This document shows, in pieces, positions 1 through 11,260 of a stretch of 64,000 nt of DNA. The position numbers and the translations under genes are program-made. Under the pieces are notes generated by a model that had not been told where the DNA came from, did not search any database, and was given only the letters and a program-made list of their open reading frames with translations. Each line of letters opens with the position of its first letter. Position 1 is the stretch's first letter. Source of the stretch: Eublepharis macularius (lineage: Eukaryota > Chordata > Lepidosauria > Squamata > Eublepharidae); assembly GCF_028583425.1 (NCBI RefSeq), contig NC_072806.1, forward strand, positions 31,418,001-31,482,000. Direction: 5' to 3'.

Positions 1-520
1 CAACAGACAAGCGCTGCTTCCCCTCTGGAATTATCTTTATGGCTAAAGGAATTCACCGGAAAGGGCTCAGGTCAAATTTCATCTCGGCCCTGACCTCACT
101 GGGTAGCCTGAGGCCAGTCTGTCTCCCCACAGCCTCCCATGTATGACCCAGGGACAATAACTAGTAGACTACTCTAGTAGTCTGTAGCCTAGTAGTCTGT
201 AGAGTAGTCTAGTGGACTACTCTACAGTCTACTACTCGATGCACACAAGCAAACAAACAAGCTGGGTTTTTGCCTGGCCAACATCTTTGTTTAATCACAG
301 TTTGTTGTGATGTCTGAATGTAGCCAAGGGTCTTCTGTGCTTGTGAGACCAAGGTGTGGCTTCAATGAATCAAGCAAAAATATCTTGCAAAATGTGTCAA
401 GTTGAGGGACTACTTGACTACTCTACAGACTACTACACACTACACTACAGACACTACATGCTACTACAACTTGACTACTCTACAGGGCTGTTGTACAGTT
501 TAGTGAGAGAACAGAACATA
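1..520. repeat. Short inverted-repeat, CTACT/AGTAG-rich tract
   Basis: Blocks at about 150-235 and 400-490 are built from AGTAGTCTGTAGAGTAGTC and its reverse complement, so they can pair across a 200-base loop. No gene is seen here. Confidence 0.5.
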
Positions 521-1282
521 AGCACAGACCTGCTGGTTCAGACCCGCACCTGGTTTCTCACCGTTGCCCTGGAGGGCCAAATAAACAAGGCACAGAGGAC
601 CGGGACTTCCCTGGCAGCTGCCTCCCAGCACTGGCGTTCAGAGGTTGTTGCCTCTATAGATGGAGGCTCCCTTCCGTCACCATGGCTAGTAGCCAGTGAC
701 GGGCCTCTTCTCCATTAATCTGTCCGTGAACCCCCTTTTAAAACTATCAGTGTTCGTGACCATCAGTACCTCCACTGGCAGCAAATTCTACAGTTCAGCT
801 ACTCATTGAGTAAAGAAGTATTTCCTCTTGCCTGTCCTGAACCTGTTTCTAGGATTGCCCAGTCCCTTCTGGCAACTGATGGGAGGTGCAGGTACTTACA
901 CATGCGTGTGCAAAGCACGCACGTGTGCTCCCAGCAATGGCATCAATTCTGGCTCTACTGCGGAAGCAATAGCATCATGCCAGGGCCAGTTCTTTCAGAC
1001 ATCAGCCCAAACTCCTATCTTTTGGGCCAATTTTTAAAGAACTGACCGTAGTATGATGCCCTTGTTTCCAGGGTAGCACCGGAAATAATGCCACTGGTAG
1101 GGCTGCAGGGTGCTGCTCACATCCATTTTGCCGCCTGCTTCCTCTTTCATGCCTCCCTTAGTCGTCTCTTTTCTGGATTGGGAAGTCTCGGACTCTTCAG
1201 CCTTTCATCATAGGAAAAGTGCTCCAAACCCCTTGTAAAGGCCAAGCCTTTTACCACCTTGTATAAAATGTTACGTTTGAAA
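520..1282. other. No gene seen; old LINE-like remnant
   Basis: The stretch around 685-870 resembles a degenerate LINE-associated repeat common in reptiles (text like CCATGGCTAGTAGCCAGTGA and a later AAAGAAGTATTTCCTCTTGC). No MATE exon or other coding signal is visible on either strand. Confidence 0.35.
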
Positions 1283-1287
1283 CTTTG

Positions 1288-1809
1288 AGCCAAGCTACAA
1301 ATGACGAATTACACCAGGACTCTCACGTGGAGGGAGTCGCAACGTTAGCTGAGTTTTAAAAGAGATCGGAAGGCTTTGTTAATTTCCGCTCTCTACAGAG
1401 CCAGGGAGATGGCTGCTCAGAGGGTTTGTTAATTTCCACCTCCTAGAACTCCCTGGCTCTGTAGAGAGGGGAAATTAACAAAGCCTTCCGATCTCTTTTA
1501 AAACTCAGCTTCCCATATAACCAGGGCTTTTTTTCAGCAGGAACCTCTTGACAATGGTCACATGGCTGGTGGCCCCGCCCCCTGATCTCCAGACAGAGGG
1601 GACTTTAGATTGCCCTCTGCACCACTGGAGTGGCGCAGAGGGCAATCTAAACTCCCCTCTGTCTGGAGATCAGGGGGCGGGGCCACCAGCCATGTGACCA
1701 TTTTCTCCGAGGGCAACCCACTGAGTTCCACCACCTCCTTTCCTAGAAAAAAGCCCTGCGACTCCCTTCACGTGCAGTCCTCGTGTAATTCGTCATTTGT
1801 AGCTTGGCT
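1288..1809. mobile_element. Palindromic DNA transposon (AGCCAAGCTAC ends) interrupted by MITE copy 1
   Basis: The ends are AGCCAAGCTAC and GTAGCTTGGCT, flanked by CTTTG on both sides (5-bp target duplication, 1283-1287 and 1810-1814). The arms pair along most of their length (for example GGCTTTGTTAATTTCC with GGAAATTAACAAAGCC). The right arm is broken at 1522-1758 by a hAT-like MITE. Confidence 0.7.
1522..1758. mobile_element. Palindromic hAT-like MITE, copy 1
   Basis: It starts CAGGGCTTTTTTTC and ends with AAAAAAGCCCTG. The two arms are mirror copies around 1605-1640 and contain the GGGGCGGGGCC box. No 8-bp target duplication remains, so one flank was probably altered. Confidence 0.75.
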
Positions 1810-2278
1810 CTTTGGTTCAGGCTTCTAGGTCACTTAATCATCTTGGTTGCCCTCCTTTGTACTTTTTCCAGCTCTGCAATATCCTTTTTGGTATGCAGTG
1901 GGCAGAAAGCATTATATATACTAAATATTGTAATTAATTACAAACCGCTTCTTAAAAGTCTCCTGAGCTATAAAACGGATTCATCTACATAACCTGGTCT
2001 GGTGTGACATTGCTCCCCCCCCCCCCCGTTTTTATAAAAGAAAGTTGCGCATCATGTAAAGCAGAACGCAGAGAATAAATTATTCGGAGCAATACAAGAG
2101 AGAACACAGCATGCAAAACAATATAACCATCAGTGAAACGTGCGTGGCAGAATTCCGACTTTTGCTGCTTACTGCGATGGCATCAAAGAGGTGGAAAGGA
2201 GAGAAAATCATCATCACTTTGGAGACCAAGGCCACAATCTCTCTGTCAGGAAGGAAGGGGAGACAGGTCAGGCAGGCA

Positions 2279-2514
2279 GGTTAAGAGCGGCAGGACACTA
2301 ATCTGGAGAGCCAGGTTTGATTTCCCACTCTTCCACTTGAAGCCAGCTGGGTGACCTTGGGTCAGTCACAGCTCTTCCAGAGCTCTCTCAGCCCCACCCA
2401 CCTCACAGGGTGACTGTTGTGGGAATAATAATAACATACTTTGTAAACCGCTCTGAGAGGGTGTTAAGTTGTCCTGAAGGGCGGTATATAAACTGAATGT
2501 TGTTGTTGTTGCTA
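2279..2514 (+). mobile_element. Sauria-type tRNA-derived SINE
   Basis: The tRNA-like B box (GGTTTGATTTCCCAC) is followed by the body CCTTGGGTCAGTCACAGCTC, AAACCGCTCTGAGAG and GGGCGGTATATAAA, and a GTT-repeat tail. This family is specific to squamates and mobilised by BovB. Confidence 0.8.
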
Positions 2515-2768
2515 TTCAACTGCTCCACTCCTCTGGGAGCTCACTAAAATGTGCCATCTTTTACCTGAGTTTCTCAATTGCTCACCATAAATTCTACCCA
2601 TTTGACAGAACTGCGGCTGCTTAATGTTGGCAAAGTGAAAATGTGGGGACAGGAGAAAGGACCTCAAGCCAGTGCTTGGGGGAGAACGCACCTATATCTC
2701 CTTTTAGATGCTTCCAAATGGCAACATCAACCAGTGTCCGATCCACAGGTCTGGCAAAGTTGGTCCCA

Positions 2769-3152
2769 ACTAGGTTTACCATCCTTCAAGTGGGACCCGG
2801 AGATCTCCCAGAATTACAACTTATCTCAGCTACACAGATCAGCTATTCTGCCGGGGACGGTTGCTTTGGAGGGTGGACTCTATGGCATTATGTCCCACTG
2901 AGGACCCTTCCCTCTCCAAACTCCACCCTCAAATCTCTAGAAATTTCCCAACCCAGGCCGTTTCCACGGGGCTTACCTTGTTCCAGAAAACAGCGAAATT
3001 TCGCGCGAACTCTCACGAGAAGATGCTGTTATCGCGTCTTCTCGCACGATTTTGTGCAATAACAGCGTCCTCTCATTCAATTTCGTGCAAGATTTCGCTG
3101 TTTTCCGGAACAAGGTAAGCTGTGTAGAAACGTCCCCAAAGTTGGTAATCTA
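2769..3152 (+). mobile_element. hAT-like element of the TAGGGTTGCCA family, interrupted
   Basis: Matches the element at 9000-9228: GGAGATCTCCCAGAATTACA, TGGACTCTATGGCATTATG and the end AGTTGGTAATCTAG. A second transposon (2956-3135) splits it near its right end. Confidence 0.6.
2956..3135. mobile_element. Palindromic GGCCGTTTCC-type MITE
   Basis: It starts GGCCGTTTCCAC and ends GTAGAAACGTCC, with arms that pair (GCTTACCTTGTTCC with GGAACAAGGTAAGC). The flanks are CCA on both sides (3-bp duplication). The surrounding host element reads on smoothly once it is removed, which confirms the insertion. Confidence 0.8.
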
Positions 3153-3676
3153 GTCCCATCAAGGTAGCTCCCACCTATGAGAATACCCAGGGAGACATTT
3201 TCCAAGGTGGTCTGCGTGCAGCCCGTGGGCCGTAATCTCGGCATCACCAAGTGATGTCACTGGAAAATATTCAAGGAAGCCTCCTATCAAAGAAATCTTG
3301 ACAGGGCAATTTTCCAGGTTTCTTTTAATTCTATCAGCCACATTTTGGTCACTGTTTCCTGTGTTTTTCTCTCTCTTACATTTTTTTAAAATCTTCATTT
3401 TATTGGAAAATAGATAAAAAATCAGCCTCGTACATAATAGAAATAAACATATGAATAGTGAGAAATCTACACATAAACATCCATAAAAGGTTTCCAGCTA
3501 TCTAAAAATAAGTCCATCCACAGTTGCCATCTATATGCCATACGTTCAAATACATAAAAAATGATAAGGTCCTCCTTCCATTAAATTATGGGAGGTGGAC
3601 ATTTATCTCTTCTATGTTATAAGTCTTTTAGATACAGTAAGGGCATGGAGAGTCCATTTTCGTTGACCATCACTCA

Positions 3677-3764
3677 CAGTGCAATCCTATACAGAGATAC
3701 TCCAGTCTAAGCGCATTTAACTCAACAGTCTTAGACTGGAGTAACTCTGCATAGGATTGCACTG
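3677..3764. repeat. 88-bp near-perfect hairpin element
   Basis: CAGTGCAATCCTATACAGAG pairs with its mirror at 3745-3764; the arms continue through ACTCCAGTCTAAG. This palindromic MITE type is widespread in reptiles. It sits in AT-rich DNA. Confidence 0.65.
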
Positions 3765-3864
3765 TCAGATTCTTAGATACGGATAGGTAATTTAAAAGTA
3801 CATAAACATAATCAAAGATCAATGGGTATTCTAATACAAAATTAATATGAGTAATAATGACATG

Positions 3865-3985
3865 AAATCCTGCCCTCAAGTCATAGTTGACTTATGGCGA
3901 CCCCTGGTGGAGTTTTCATGGCAAGAGACTAACAGAGGTGGTTTGCCATTGCCTGCCTCTGCAACCCTGGTCTTCATAACTTCCT
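3865..3985 (-). mobile_element. Partial 5S-derived SINE (3' part)
   Basis: GACTTATGGCGACCCC, TTTTCATGGCAAGAGACTAA and AGGTGGTTTGCCATTGCCTG match the body of the 5S-derived SINEs at 45310 and 58445. The 5S-like head is missing here. Confidence 0.55.
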
Positions 3986-4218
3986 CCCCAAAAGATCAAA
4001 TAACTAGATATAGGCAGAGCATATGCTTAAGAGATGCATCCTCTAAACTACAATTAGACAGTGTACTTAGCTACTCTGGTGTCCAATATACCATATACAT
4101 AATTTTTTGCTGAATAAGTTGCAGCATAAGCGTCACAGAAATGACAGGTATAGCATTTCAGGCCTTATCCCACCGCTTTTGCAAAATTAGTTGATCTGAC
4201 TCCTTATTCCATTCGTTT

Positions 4219-4572
4219 CTAAGATTCTGCATATTTATTAACTGAAATTAAACATTTATAAACAAATATTGTAGGTTTTGGTTTTTGCATAGATTCAATG
4301 AGTGCTTCTAAAAGTGCAGGGCCATACTTGGACACCAACAAATGTTGTAGTAGTAAATACTGCCATTCAGTGAAAGTTGACAAATCATATCTAAACCTCA
4401 GCTGAGAAAATGACAAAAACTCATAATCATAACTTATCAACTGATCTAAAGTAAAAATCCCTCTATCTGTCCAAACCTTCTCTAACACAGATTTCTTCCC
4501 AATTTTTAAATCTGGGTTTGCCCATGTTAATTTAGTCTGTGAAAACAGGTCAAATTGATATTGTTCTGACAT
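4219..4572 (-). pseudogene. LINE reverse transcriptase remnant (L1/Tx1-like)
   Basis: A 117-residue open stretch reads LTWANPDLKIGKKSVLEKVW and later FSQLRFRYDLSTFTEWQYLL, resembling the C-terminal region of L1/Tx1-type ORF2. There is no start or end of a full ORF, and the surrounding 3390-4600 is AT-rich and decayed. Confidence 0.45.
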
Positions 4573-4850
4573 TAGGTGCTATAGTTCTTTAACAACAGAA
4601 AATATAGGAGGAACAGAACCCAGTTTAACATGAGTAGACCCTAATGTGTTTCTTTTTACGCTGTTTTGTTAAAACCACAACACTGAAAGATACATTGATT
4701 TTAATGGGGGGGGGGGAATTGGCATAAAGAAAGAAAAAGCGGTTTGAGAGTAAAGAGCTATGGGTTCATTACTTGAGAATGGAAAAAAAGAATTGGGGAC
4801 GTCAATCAAACCAGACTGCTTTCAAAATCTAGCCTCATCCCTGCCTCTAA

Positions 4851-5282
4851 GAGTCTCTCTACACAAGACATCTGACACGTGACTAACACATGTCAGGAAA
4901 TACAATGTGAGCCAGGAAGGGTAGTTTAAAAAGACAGAGCCAGCGGCAGGGCAAAGGCTTTGCTATACACTGGAGCTGTGTGATGGGGCTGTGAAACACC
5001 AGAAGGGAAACTTCATCCCATTATAACCTCTCCAGGTCTAAGCCTGGCTCTAGAAGGCAGCTCCATCCCATTTCCATTTCTCGCTGCCCTCTGGTTGTGA
5101 TCCCACACAGTTTTAGCCTGGAGAGGTGAAATTGAGCCTTCCTGGAGGTGAAGATGAAATTAACAAACCCTCTGAGGAGTGATCTCCGTCGGCTCTGTCT
5201 TTTAAAACTATGCTTCCCTGTTAATATTGCATCTCCTTACACTTAATGAACACATGCCAAGGCATCTCATGTAGAGAGACTC
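4851..5282. mobile_element. TIR element, GAGTCTCTCTACAC ends
   Basis: It begins GAGTCTCTCTACACAAGACA and ends CATGTAGAGAGACTC. Internal text (GGGTAGTTTAAAAAGACAGA and AAAACTATGCTTCCCTGTTA) recurs at 57445-57845 and 62456-63097. It is non-autonomous with no ORF. Confidence 0.65.
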
Positions 5283-5664
5283 AAAGTCAGGCTCTCGCAA
5301 AAGCACAAGCAGACAACACACAGAAGAGCCAGGATAAGGACCTCCCAAAGGCTTTGCTTTAAAAAAAAAAAGCTGCCCCCATTCACATCTGGGGTTTAAC
5401 GCTTTCCTCTACATATTGTTTGCCTGATGTAAATCGTGCCTCCCCACTCTGCAGTCTGCCTGCAGAAAAACAGGTACATTATATTGCCAAATGGCAGCAG
5501 GGATGGGAAGAAGCCCAGGAAAGAGATTTAAACATGGTGCAAGATGTTACACCCCTCTCCCAGGCACCTCTGCCCCATAATCCCTCCCCTCCACACACTC
5601 TGCTTTCATACACCTCTTCCGTGGTTATCTTGAACTCCTGCTCGTTATTTAGTTTGAACCTGAG

Positions 5665-5864
5665 AGCCAAGCTACAAGTGACGCCTGACACAGGTTGGAC
5701 GCTTGTCAGCTTCCCTCAAGTTCTGATGGGAAATGTAGGCATCCTGGTCTTGCAGCTGTAATGGAGAGCCAAGCTGTAAAACCAGGACGCCTACATTTCC
5801 CATCGAAACTTGAGGGAAGCTGACAAGCGTCCAACCTGTGTCAGGCGTCACTTGTAGCTTGGCT
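5665..5864. mobile_element. Palindromic element, AGCCAAGCTACAAGTGACG family
   Basis: A 200-bp inverted repeat with arms sharing CACAGGTTGGACGCTTGTCA. The flanks are CTGAG and CTCAG (5 bp, one mismatch). Related copies lie at 31811-32010 and 32777-33008. Confidence 0.75.
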
Positions 5865-6080
5865 CTCAGACTCATGCCTCTTGGATGGGAAAACGCAGCA
5901 CACAGACTCGTGCAGAACACCAGCTTGCAGTCTCCTCTGCTGGGGGGAATTCTGGGTCCATTGGGAGTCTTGGATTATTTAGCTGATTTCTCAGGATCTC
6001 CCCCCCGACCCCGCTCAAAACAGGGTTTAGAAGCGACCACTGCAAGAAGGAGAAAGCTTCCGAAACAAAATGTTACGCAC

Positions 6081-6156
6081 TTGTCACTGGTAAAGATGTA
6101 GGCAACAACATCCTTCAAGCTGGCCAAAAGGCCAGCGAACACCACAGCAAAGACAC
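6081..6156 (-). CDS. SLC47A1: SLC47A1-like exon 12 (last one seen)
   Basis: A 76-bp exon encoding GVFAVVFAGLLASLKDVVAY then IFTSDK. It matches the MATE segment before the YIFT(T/S)D loop. The acceptor is TCTTCCAG and the donor GACAA|GTGCGT. The next exon, which should read like (D)I.NLV..V.PIY, was not found in the remaining 6 kb. Confidence 0.88.
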
Positions 6157-6459
6157 CTGGAAGACAGAGACAGAGAGATGCAGGTGAGGCTGGCCCACTT
6201 AAGAAATGCAGGTGTGGTCTGTGGAGGTGCTCAGGGTCATCCTTACGGTCAACACACAAGGGGTCCCACGCTCACCCCCACCCCCGCTGAGTGTTACATA
6301 GGAATGCATGAAGCCACACTTTTTTGTAACTTTTTGTACGGAGTGGGAAATCCAGTAGCATCCTATTACACAGCAGTATCCCTTTAAGGACAACCAATCC
6401 TGAACACAGCTCCACCCACTCCTGGGATGACTGATGGTACCTTAAAGACACACACACAC

Positions 6460-6568
6460 CTGTACACATTAACACTGTGATACATGATTTTTTGGCTTGC
6501 TCTGCATCTCCAGCTCCCAAAGCGTTGCCCACTCGGACACTGGCAGCCACGCTCATGCCCTGAGGCAG
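6460..6568 (-). CDS. SLC47A1: SLC47A1-like exon 11
   Basis: A 109-bp exon encoding LPQGMSVAASVRVGNALGAG then DAEQAKKSCITVLMCT. The VRVGNALGAGD block is the strongest MATE signature in the window. The acceptor is TTTCTCAG and the donor ACAG|GTGTGT, followed by a short CA repeat on the plus strand. Confidence 0.94.
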
Positions 6569-7247
6569 CTGAGAAAGCAAAAAGAGACAGGGATGAGGGG
6601 TGGGGTGGAGTACAGAAGCACCTTGGTCATGAGGTGGAGGCACCCAGAGCAGGAACTCCAAAGAGGAGTCACAGATCCACCCAGGATGGAATCCTCAATG
6701 GCTGCTAGCCACAAAAGCGACATGGAGCCCTCAAGTGCAAATCCCAATTGCCGGGGCGAAGAAATGGGGCCCTGCCACTACCACACCCTCCCTTCTGGAA
6801 GCATCTTGGCCCTTTGCTGTTTGAAACAGGATGCTGGGCTAGACAGACTTTCAGGCAGACCCAGGAGGGCATAGCTTGAGGGCAGCAAGAATACAGAACT
6901 TTCAGTAAACACAAAACCCATGCTTCCTGGAACACACAAAAATGCAAAAGGGGGTAGGGCGGTGGAATCTCTTTAGGCTTCACTTTGTATCTTATTCTGC
7001 TTTTCAGCCAAAAATATGGCTCCCAAAGGGGCATGCATCTATTTTTTTTAATAATGATATTAATGTAAGTATAATTTTAGAAGATGGACAAGGAGGAGGC
7101 TTAGTATTACGAGAGGGGAGATTCCCTGCTGCTGCCTCCCCTCACTCCAGCCTGAACTTTAAAAGACCAAATCACAAAACAGGAGTGAAAATGGCAAATC
7201 GGAGAAGCAGGGCGGAAGCCAAGGGCCCGGGCAATCCGAACTCTTAC

Positions 7248-7315
7248 CAGGTAGGCAAGGGTGGCCAGTTCATAGATGATTGACTGGGCTCCCAATTCCA
7301 CCACGCTGATCATTC
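7248..7315 (-). CDS. SLC47A1: SLC47A1-like exon 10
   Basis: A 68-bp exon encoding GMISVVELGAQSIIYELATL then AYL. The glutamate of IIYE aligns with human MATE1 E300. The acceptor is CTCCCAG and the donor CTG|GTAAGA, phase 0. Confidence 0.92.
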
Positions 7316-7988
7316 CTGGGAGGAGGGGGCAAAAATGGGGAATTATGCAGGAGCTGTTCTCATAATTGCACACACTTGCTTGATGGAACATTAGGAGGGC
7401 CTTCACATATGCATGTTCATCTCTAGATGACTACACTTATGGAGGAGACTCACATGTCTGAACAAACTACCCAGGACCAAGCTAACACAGACAGCCCATT
7501 CAGCTGTGTGGACCTAGTCTTGAGTCTCTTTGGGGTTAAAGATCTGGACACCAACAGACTTCTGGCTGGCTTCACAAAGTTCACTAGTGGGTCACCCGTG
7601 CTTCTGGTTCATCCAAGTTTTCTCAGATGTTTGATAGAAGAGGCATGTGTTAATTACATAAGTAACACATTAAACGAAAGTGAACTCAATTAAACCTGGA
7701 ATCTCTCCTCACCCTTCCACCCTGGCTGGTTGCCTTTTGGTGAGCGTTAACCACACTCGGAGCCACCCGCTGTGCTTTTGCATGAGTCCCTGTTCTCATT
7801 ACTGAAAAGAAAGTAGCCCAGAACAGAGATTCGTCCAGAGATGGGACAGGAAGCCTCTCCAAGAGCTGGTAAATCTGTTGCATCGGTCTGTGTAACTGAT
7901 GTGCTGACACCTGTGACGAAAATTAACCAGGCCAAGCGAAGCATGGCTGGAAACAGGTAGCCCCAGAGCAGGGATTCATAGAGACAGA

Positions 7989-8138
7989 GGGAGTTTCCGC
8001 ACACGTAGGATAATGCACTTTCAATGCTCTTTATCAATCGTTTGAGGCGGATTTTTTGTTCCGCACACAAAAAAATCCGTTCCAAATGATCTGTAAAGAG
8101 GATTGGAAGTGCATTATCCAACGTGTGCGGAATCACTC
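7989..8138. mobile_element. Palindromic MITE, TTCCGCACACG arms
   Basis: GTTTCCGCACACGTAGGATA and its mirror near 8110-8135 form the arms, with AAAATCC pairs in the centre. It lies in intron 9 of the minus gene. It is probably a divergent relative of the GGCCGTTTCC family. Confidence 0.6.
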
Positions 8139-8315
8139 GGAGACAGCCTCTGTGGGAGGTTCTTTTGGGCTCAAGTGGGTTTTTTAACCATGTAATTAAA
8201 TTCAGGGATAACTGCCCCAGATCCACACTACCTTGCTCAAGTTTCCCCTGGATCTCGTTGGGCGCAGCAGAAAGGAGACCCAAACACGGGGCTTTTTAAA
8301 AAGGTAAGGCCTCAC

Positions 8316-8429
8316 CTGAGAGGAAGCTCCCGATTTCGAAAGTCCACCACTCTATGCAAATCATCAGCATGCTGGGAACAGCCAAGCGCATGAAGGAGCC
8401 CCATTCCTGCAAGCAGTCAGTTGTCCAGC
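8316..8429 (-). CDS. SLC47A1: SLC47A1-like exon 9 (catalytic glutamates)
   Basis: A 114-bp exon encoding WTTDCLQEWGSFMRLAVPSM then LMICIEWWTFEIGSFLS. The two glutamates in EWWTFE are equivalent to human MATE1 E273 and E278 in the transport pathway. The acceptor is GTCTGCAG and the donor CTCAG|GTGAGG. Confidence 0.94.
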
Positions 8430-8999
8430 CTGCAGACAGAAGGGCCTGTAAGAGGCTTCCACGAAGAGGCTTTGCAAAGCACTAGACCTGGTTCTTTGCC
8501 AGGTTGGGATGGTGGAGCTCCCAAGAGGGTGGAAGAGCAGAGCCCCAAGACCAAGCCCAGAAGATGCTGTCAGAGACTTTCTTGTGCCTGCAGTTCCCTA
8601 TTTTGGCCAGTCCTCGGTGGTGGCAGCCAAGATACATTCCCATCTAACCCTGGCAAGATATTGAGTCTCTCTACACGTTACTAAGTACCTAGGGATGCTC
8701 GAGTGAACCTCCTTTCGCATGTCCCCCCTCCAACTTTCCATGCACTCACTTGCACAGTCACACTTCAGTTTGCTCCAGGTGAATTCATTCATGCTTTTGA
8801 TATCAACTGCTAAAAGTATCCCCGTTTCCCCCCTATCCATTCATTGAAATGCAAAACTTGACACTTGCTCACACCTTAAAGAAACGCAAATTGGCAAGTC
8901 AAAGGAGCCTACAGCATTTGTTCTGGCAGGGAAAACAGAGCTGAAATGGCGCTTTGGCGCTTTGCCAAAAGGAGCTCCCATGAAAGTGGCAGCCTGCAC

Positions 9000-9228
9000 T
9001 AGGGTTGCCAACTTCCAGGTAGTGGCTGGAGATCTCCCGGAATTACAACTGGTCTCCAGGCCACAGAGATCAGTTCACCTGGAGAAAATGGCTACTTTGG
9101 GGGATGGACTCTATGGAATTATGCCATGCCAAGGTCCTTTCCCTCCCCAAACCCTTCTCTCTCCAGGTTTCTCCAGGTTTCACCCTCTAGATCTCCTGGA
9201 ATTTCCCAACTTGGAGCTGGCAACCTTA
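9000..9228 (+). mobile_element. hAT-like non-autonomous element, TAGGGTTGCCA ends
   Basis: It starts TAGGGTTGCCAAC and ends GGCAACCTTA. The flanks are GCCTGCAC (8992-8999) and GCCTGCAT (9229-9236), an 8-bp target duplication with one mismatch. Other copies are at 2769, 30890, 34755, 48562 and 53146. Confidence 0.75.
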
Positions 9229-9568
9229 GCCTGCATGCGAATTGAGGACTAGACATACAACCCTGCACTTGAGCATCCCTATGTACTTAGTACCATGTAG
9301 AGAGATTCATTGACAAAGGTGTCCAGGTGTCTTATTTCTATCTCTCCCTTTCTCCAAGGAGTTCGAGGCAGTGTGCATGGACCCCCCCTTTCATTTTATC
9401 CTCACAACAGCCCAGCAAAGTAGGCCAGACCCACTTCCTTGGAGGAAAAGGGATCAGGAGGAAGACGGCTAGCTGGCCAGCAATGCTGCTAGGCTCCAGG
9501 CGTGCTGTCTTCCTGTCCCTCTTCACTGCCCTCTCCAGAAGCTGCAAAAACCACCACATTCACCTTAC

Positions 9569-9666
9569 CTCCCCAGGTCTCTTTGTGGATCTTTTTCCAC
9601 CACACATAGAAGAAGAGGAGCAGAGTTTGCGTGTTCTGGGAGAGCGTGTTGGCCCAGGCAGACCCG
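9569..9666 (-). CDS. SLC47A1: SLC47A1-like exon 8
   Basis: A 98-bp exon encoding GSAWANTLSQNTQTLLLFFY then VWWKKIHKETWGG, one membrane segment followed by a basic cytoplasmic loop. The acceptor is CCTGCAG and the donor GGAG|GTAAGG, phase 1. Confidence 0.92.
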
Positions 9667-10384
9667 CTGCAGGAGGAGCCAGAAAGACAGACAAAGAGAG
9701 GAAAATGAACAGTGGCTTCTTTCCATTTGGTATTTGTGCCATCTCATTTGCCATTCTCTCTGCAAGCATGAGAGCGCAAAGCTCAACATTAAAAAAAAAA
9801 AAAACCCTGAAGCTAACGGGGACACACAGAGATAAATCTAGACAGAGTACAGGAGACAGTGGCAAGGGTTGGCATTGACACAGTGTCCACCTTGCAGACT
9901 GGTTTCACTTTCGGGTAAACAAGCAAGGAGCGCGGCCTGAATGTGCAGGCAGGCCAGTGGGGTAAGGTGGATTCACTTAGCCATGGGTTGCCTGCTCTGA
10001 CTGGCAGCAACTTTCTGGGGCCAAAGAGTTTCCTCCACGCCAGCTGCTCAAGATTCTGGAACTGGAGTCGCCAAGGACTGGGCCGGGGACCTTTGGCATT
10101 CAAAGCTGACACTCGGTTGCTGAGTTATGGCCCTTCTTGCTATGAACACCAGTCAGCAAAACTGTACCTTATTTGCTCTTGAACTTCTGATACTGCCTTA
10201 TCCTGAGGCCAGTATTGACCCCTCTGATCATCAGTTGCTCTCTAAAGTCTCTGGCAGGGAAAGGCCTTGCCCAACACCTGAATCCCTTTATTTATTTATT
10301 TAAAACATTAGTACCCTCTCTTTTGTCTTGGCTCATGGCAGGTTTAACTGGAAACGGTGGAGATTGCTCAGTCAATCACTCAAT

Positions 10385-10980
10385 CCCTTTAATGGCATAA
10401 TAGCATAAAAGATAGGCTAGTACAAATTGCAGGATTGTTACTATAAGAAAATAAATACTTGTACAGATAAAATATATTTAAATATAGCATCCGATCATCA
10501 CTGTGTCTTATCCTGACGAATCTTAATGGTGTATTAGAGAAACGAAGCAACCTTCTCAGTTGCGCCAGGAAAGACGTCCTTCAAGATATATCGGGCTTTA
10601 ATGTGATCAGACAGACCCATCTTATTTCCAATAGGGTCAAGATACTTCAAAGGAATATTTGCATAAGAGTGACAAGAAGAGAGAATATGTTGGACTATGT
10701 ATTGTCGAAGGCTTTCACGGCCGGAGAACGATGGTTGTGGGTTTTCCGGGCTGTACTGCCGTGGTCTTGGCATTGTAGTTCCTGACGTTTCGCCAGCAGC
10801 TGTGGCTGGCATCTTCAGAGATGTAGCACCAAAGTCTTTTGGTGCTACACCTCTGAAGATGCCAGCCACAGCTGCTGGAGAAAGGACAGGAACTACAATG
10901 CCAAGACCACGGCAATATAGCCCGGAAAACCCACAACCATCAATATGTTGGACTGTTTCAATAAATTTTAACTGAAACAG
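10385..10980 (-). mobile_element. LINE 3' end, split by a Penelope-tail element
   Basis: The minus-strand frame (text such as YANIPLKYLDPIGNKMGLSD) and an AT-rich 3' UTR resemble the C-terminal end of the LINE at 59826-61040. It is cut by the element at 10697-10941. Confidence 0.5.
10697..10941. mobile_element. Palindromic Penelope-tail element
   Basis: Two inverted copies of the Penelope 3' tail (GGCATTGTAGTTCCTGACG and mirror) meet at about 10832. The 13-bp flank AATATGTTGGACT is duplicated at 10684-10696 and 10942-10954. Confidence 0.75.
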
Positions 10981-11260
10981 AGTAGGCTACCTTTTGGAAT
11001 CTGCCATATGGAAATTGACCTAAGGACTTTCAGCAAGATCTCCGTCTGCTTGGCCGTGACCTGGGTCTGCCCCCATCTCACTGAGTCCATCACCTCTGGC
11101 AGGTTCTCCACCCCTGTGTGAACCTGCCCGCTCCCTGCCTACGTCAAGGATTCTGTGCAGGTTTTGCAAGGCCCTTTTCTTCTGGCCCGATGAACTCCAA
11201 GAGAACCGCTCCATCCCCCAGTTGTGGGGGTGAAAAGGTAGAGGAAATCTTTCTACTTAC

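Noticed and set aside
5283..6080. Search for exon 13 of the minus MATE gene
   Set aside because: Frames in this stretch are palindromic-element translations; no residues resembling the next MATE segment.
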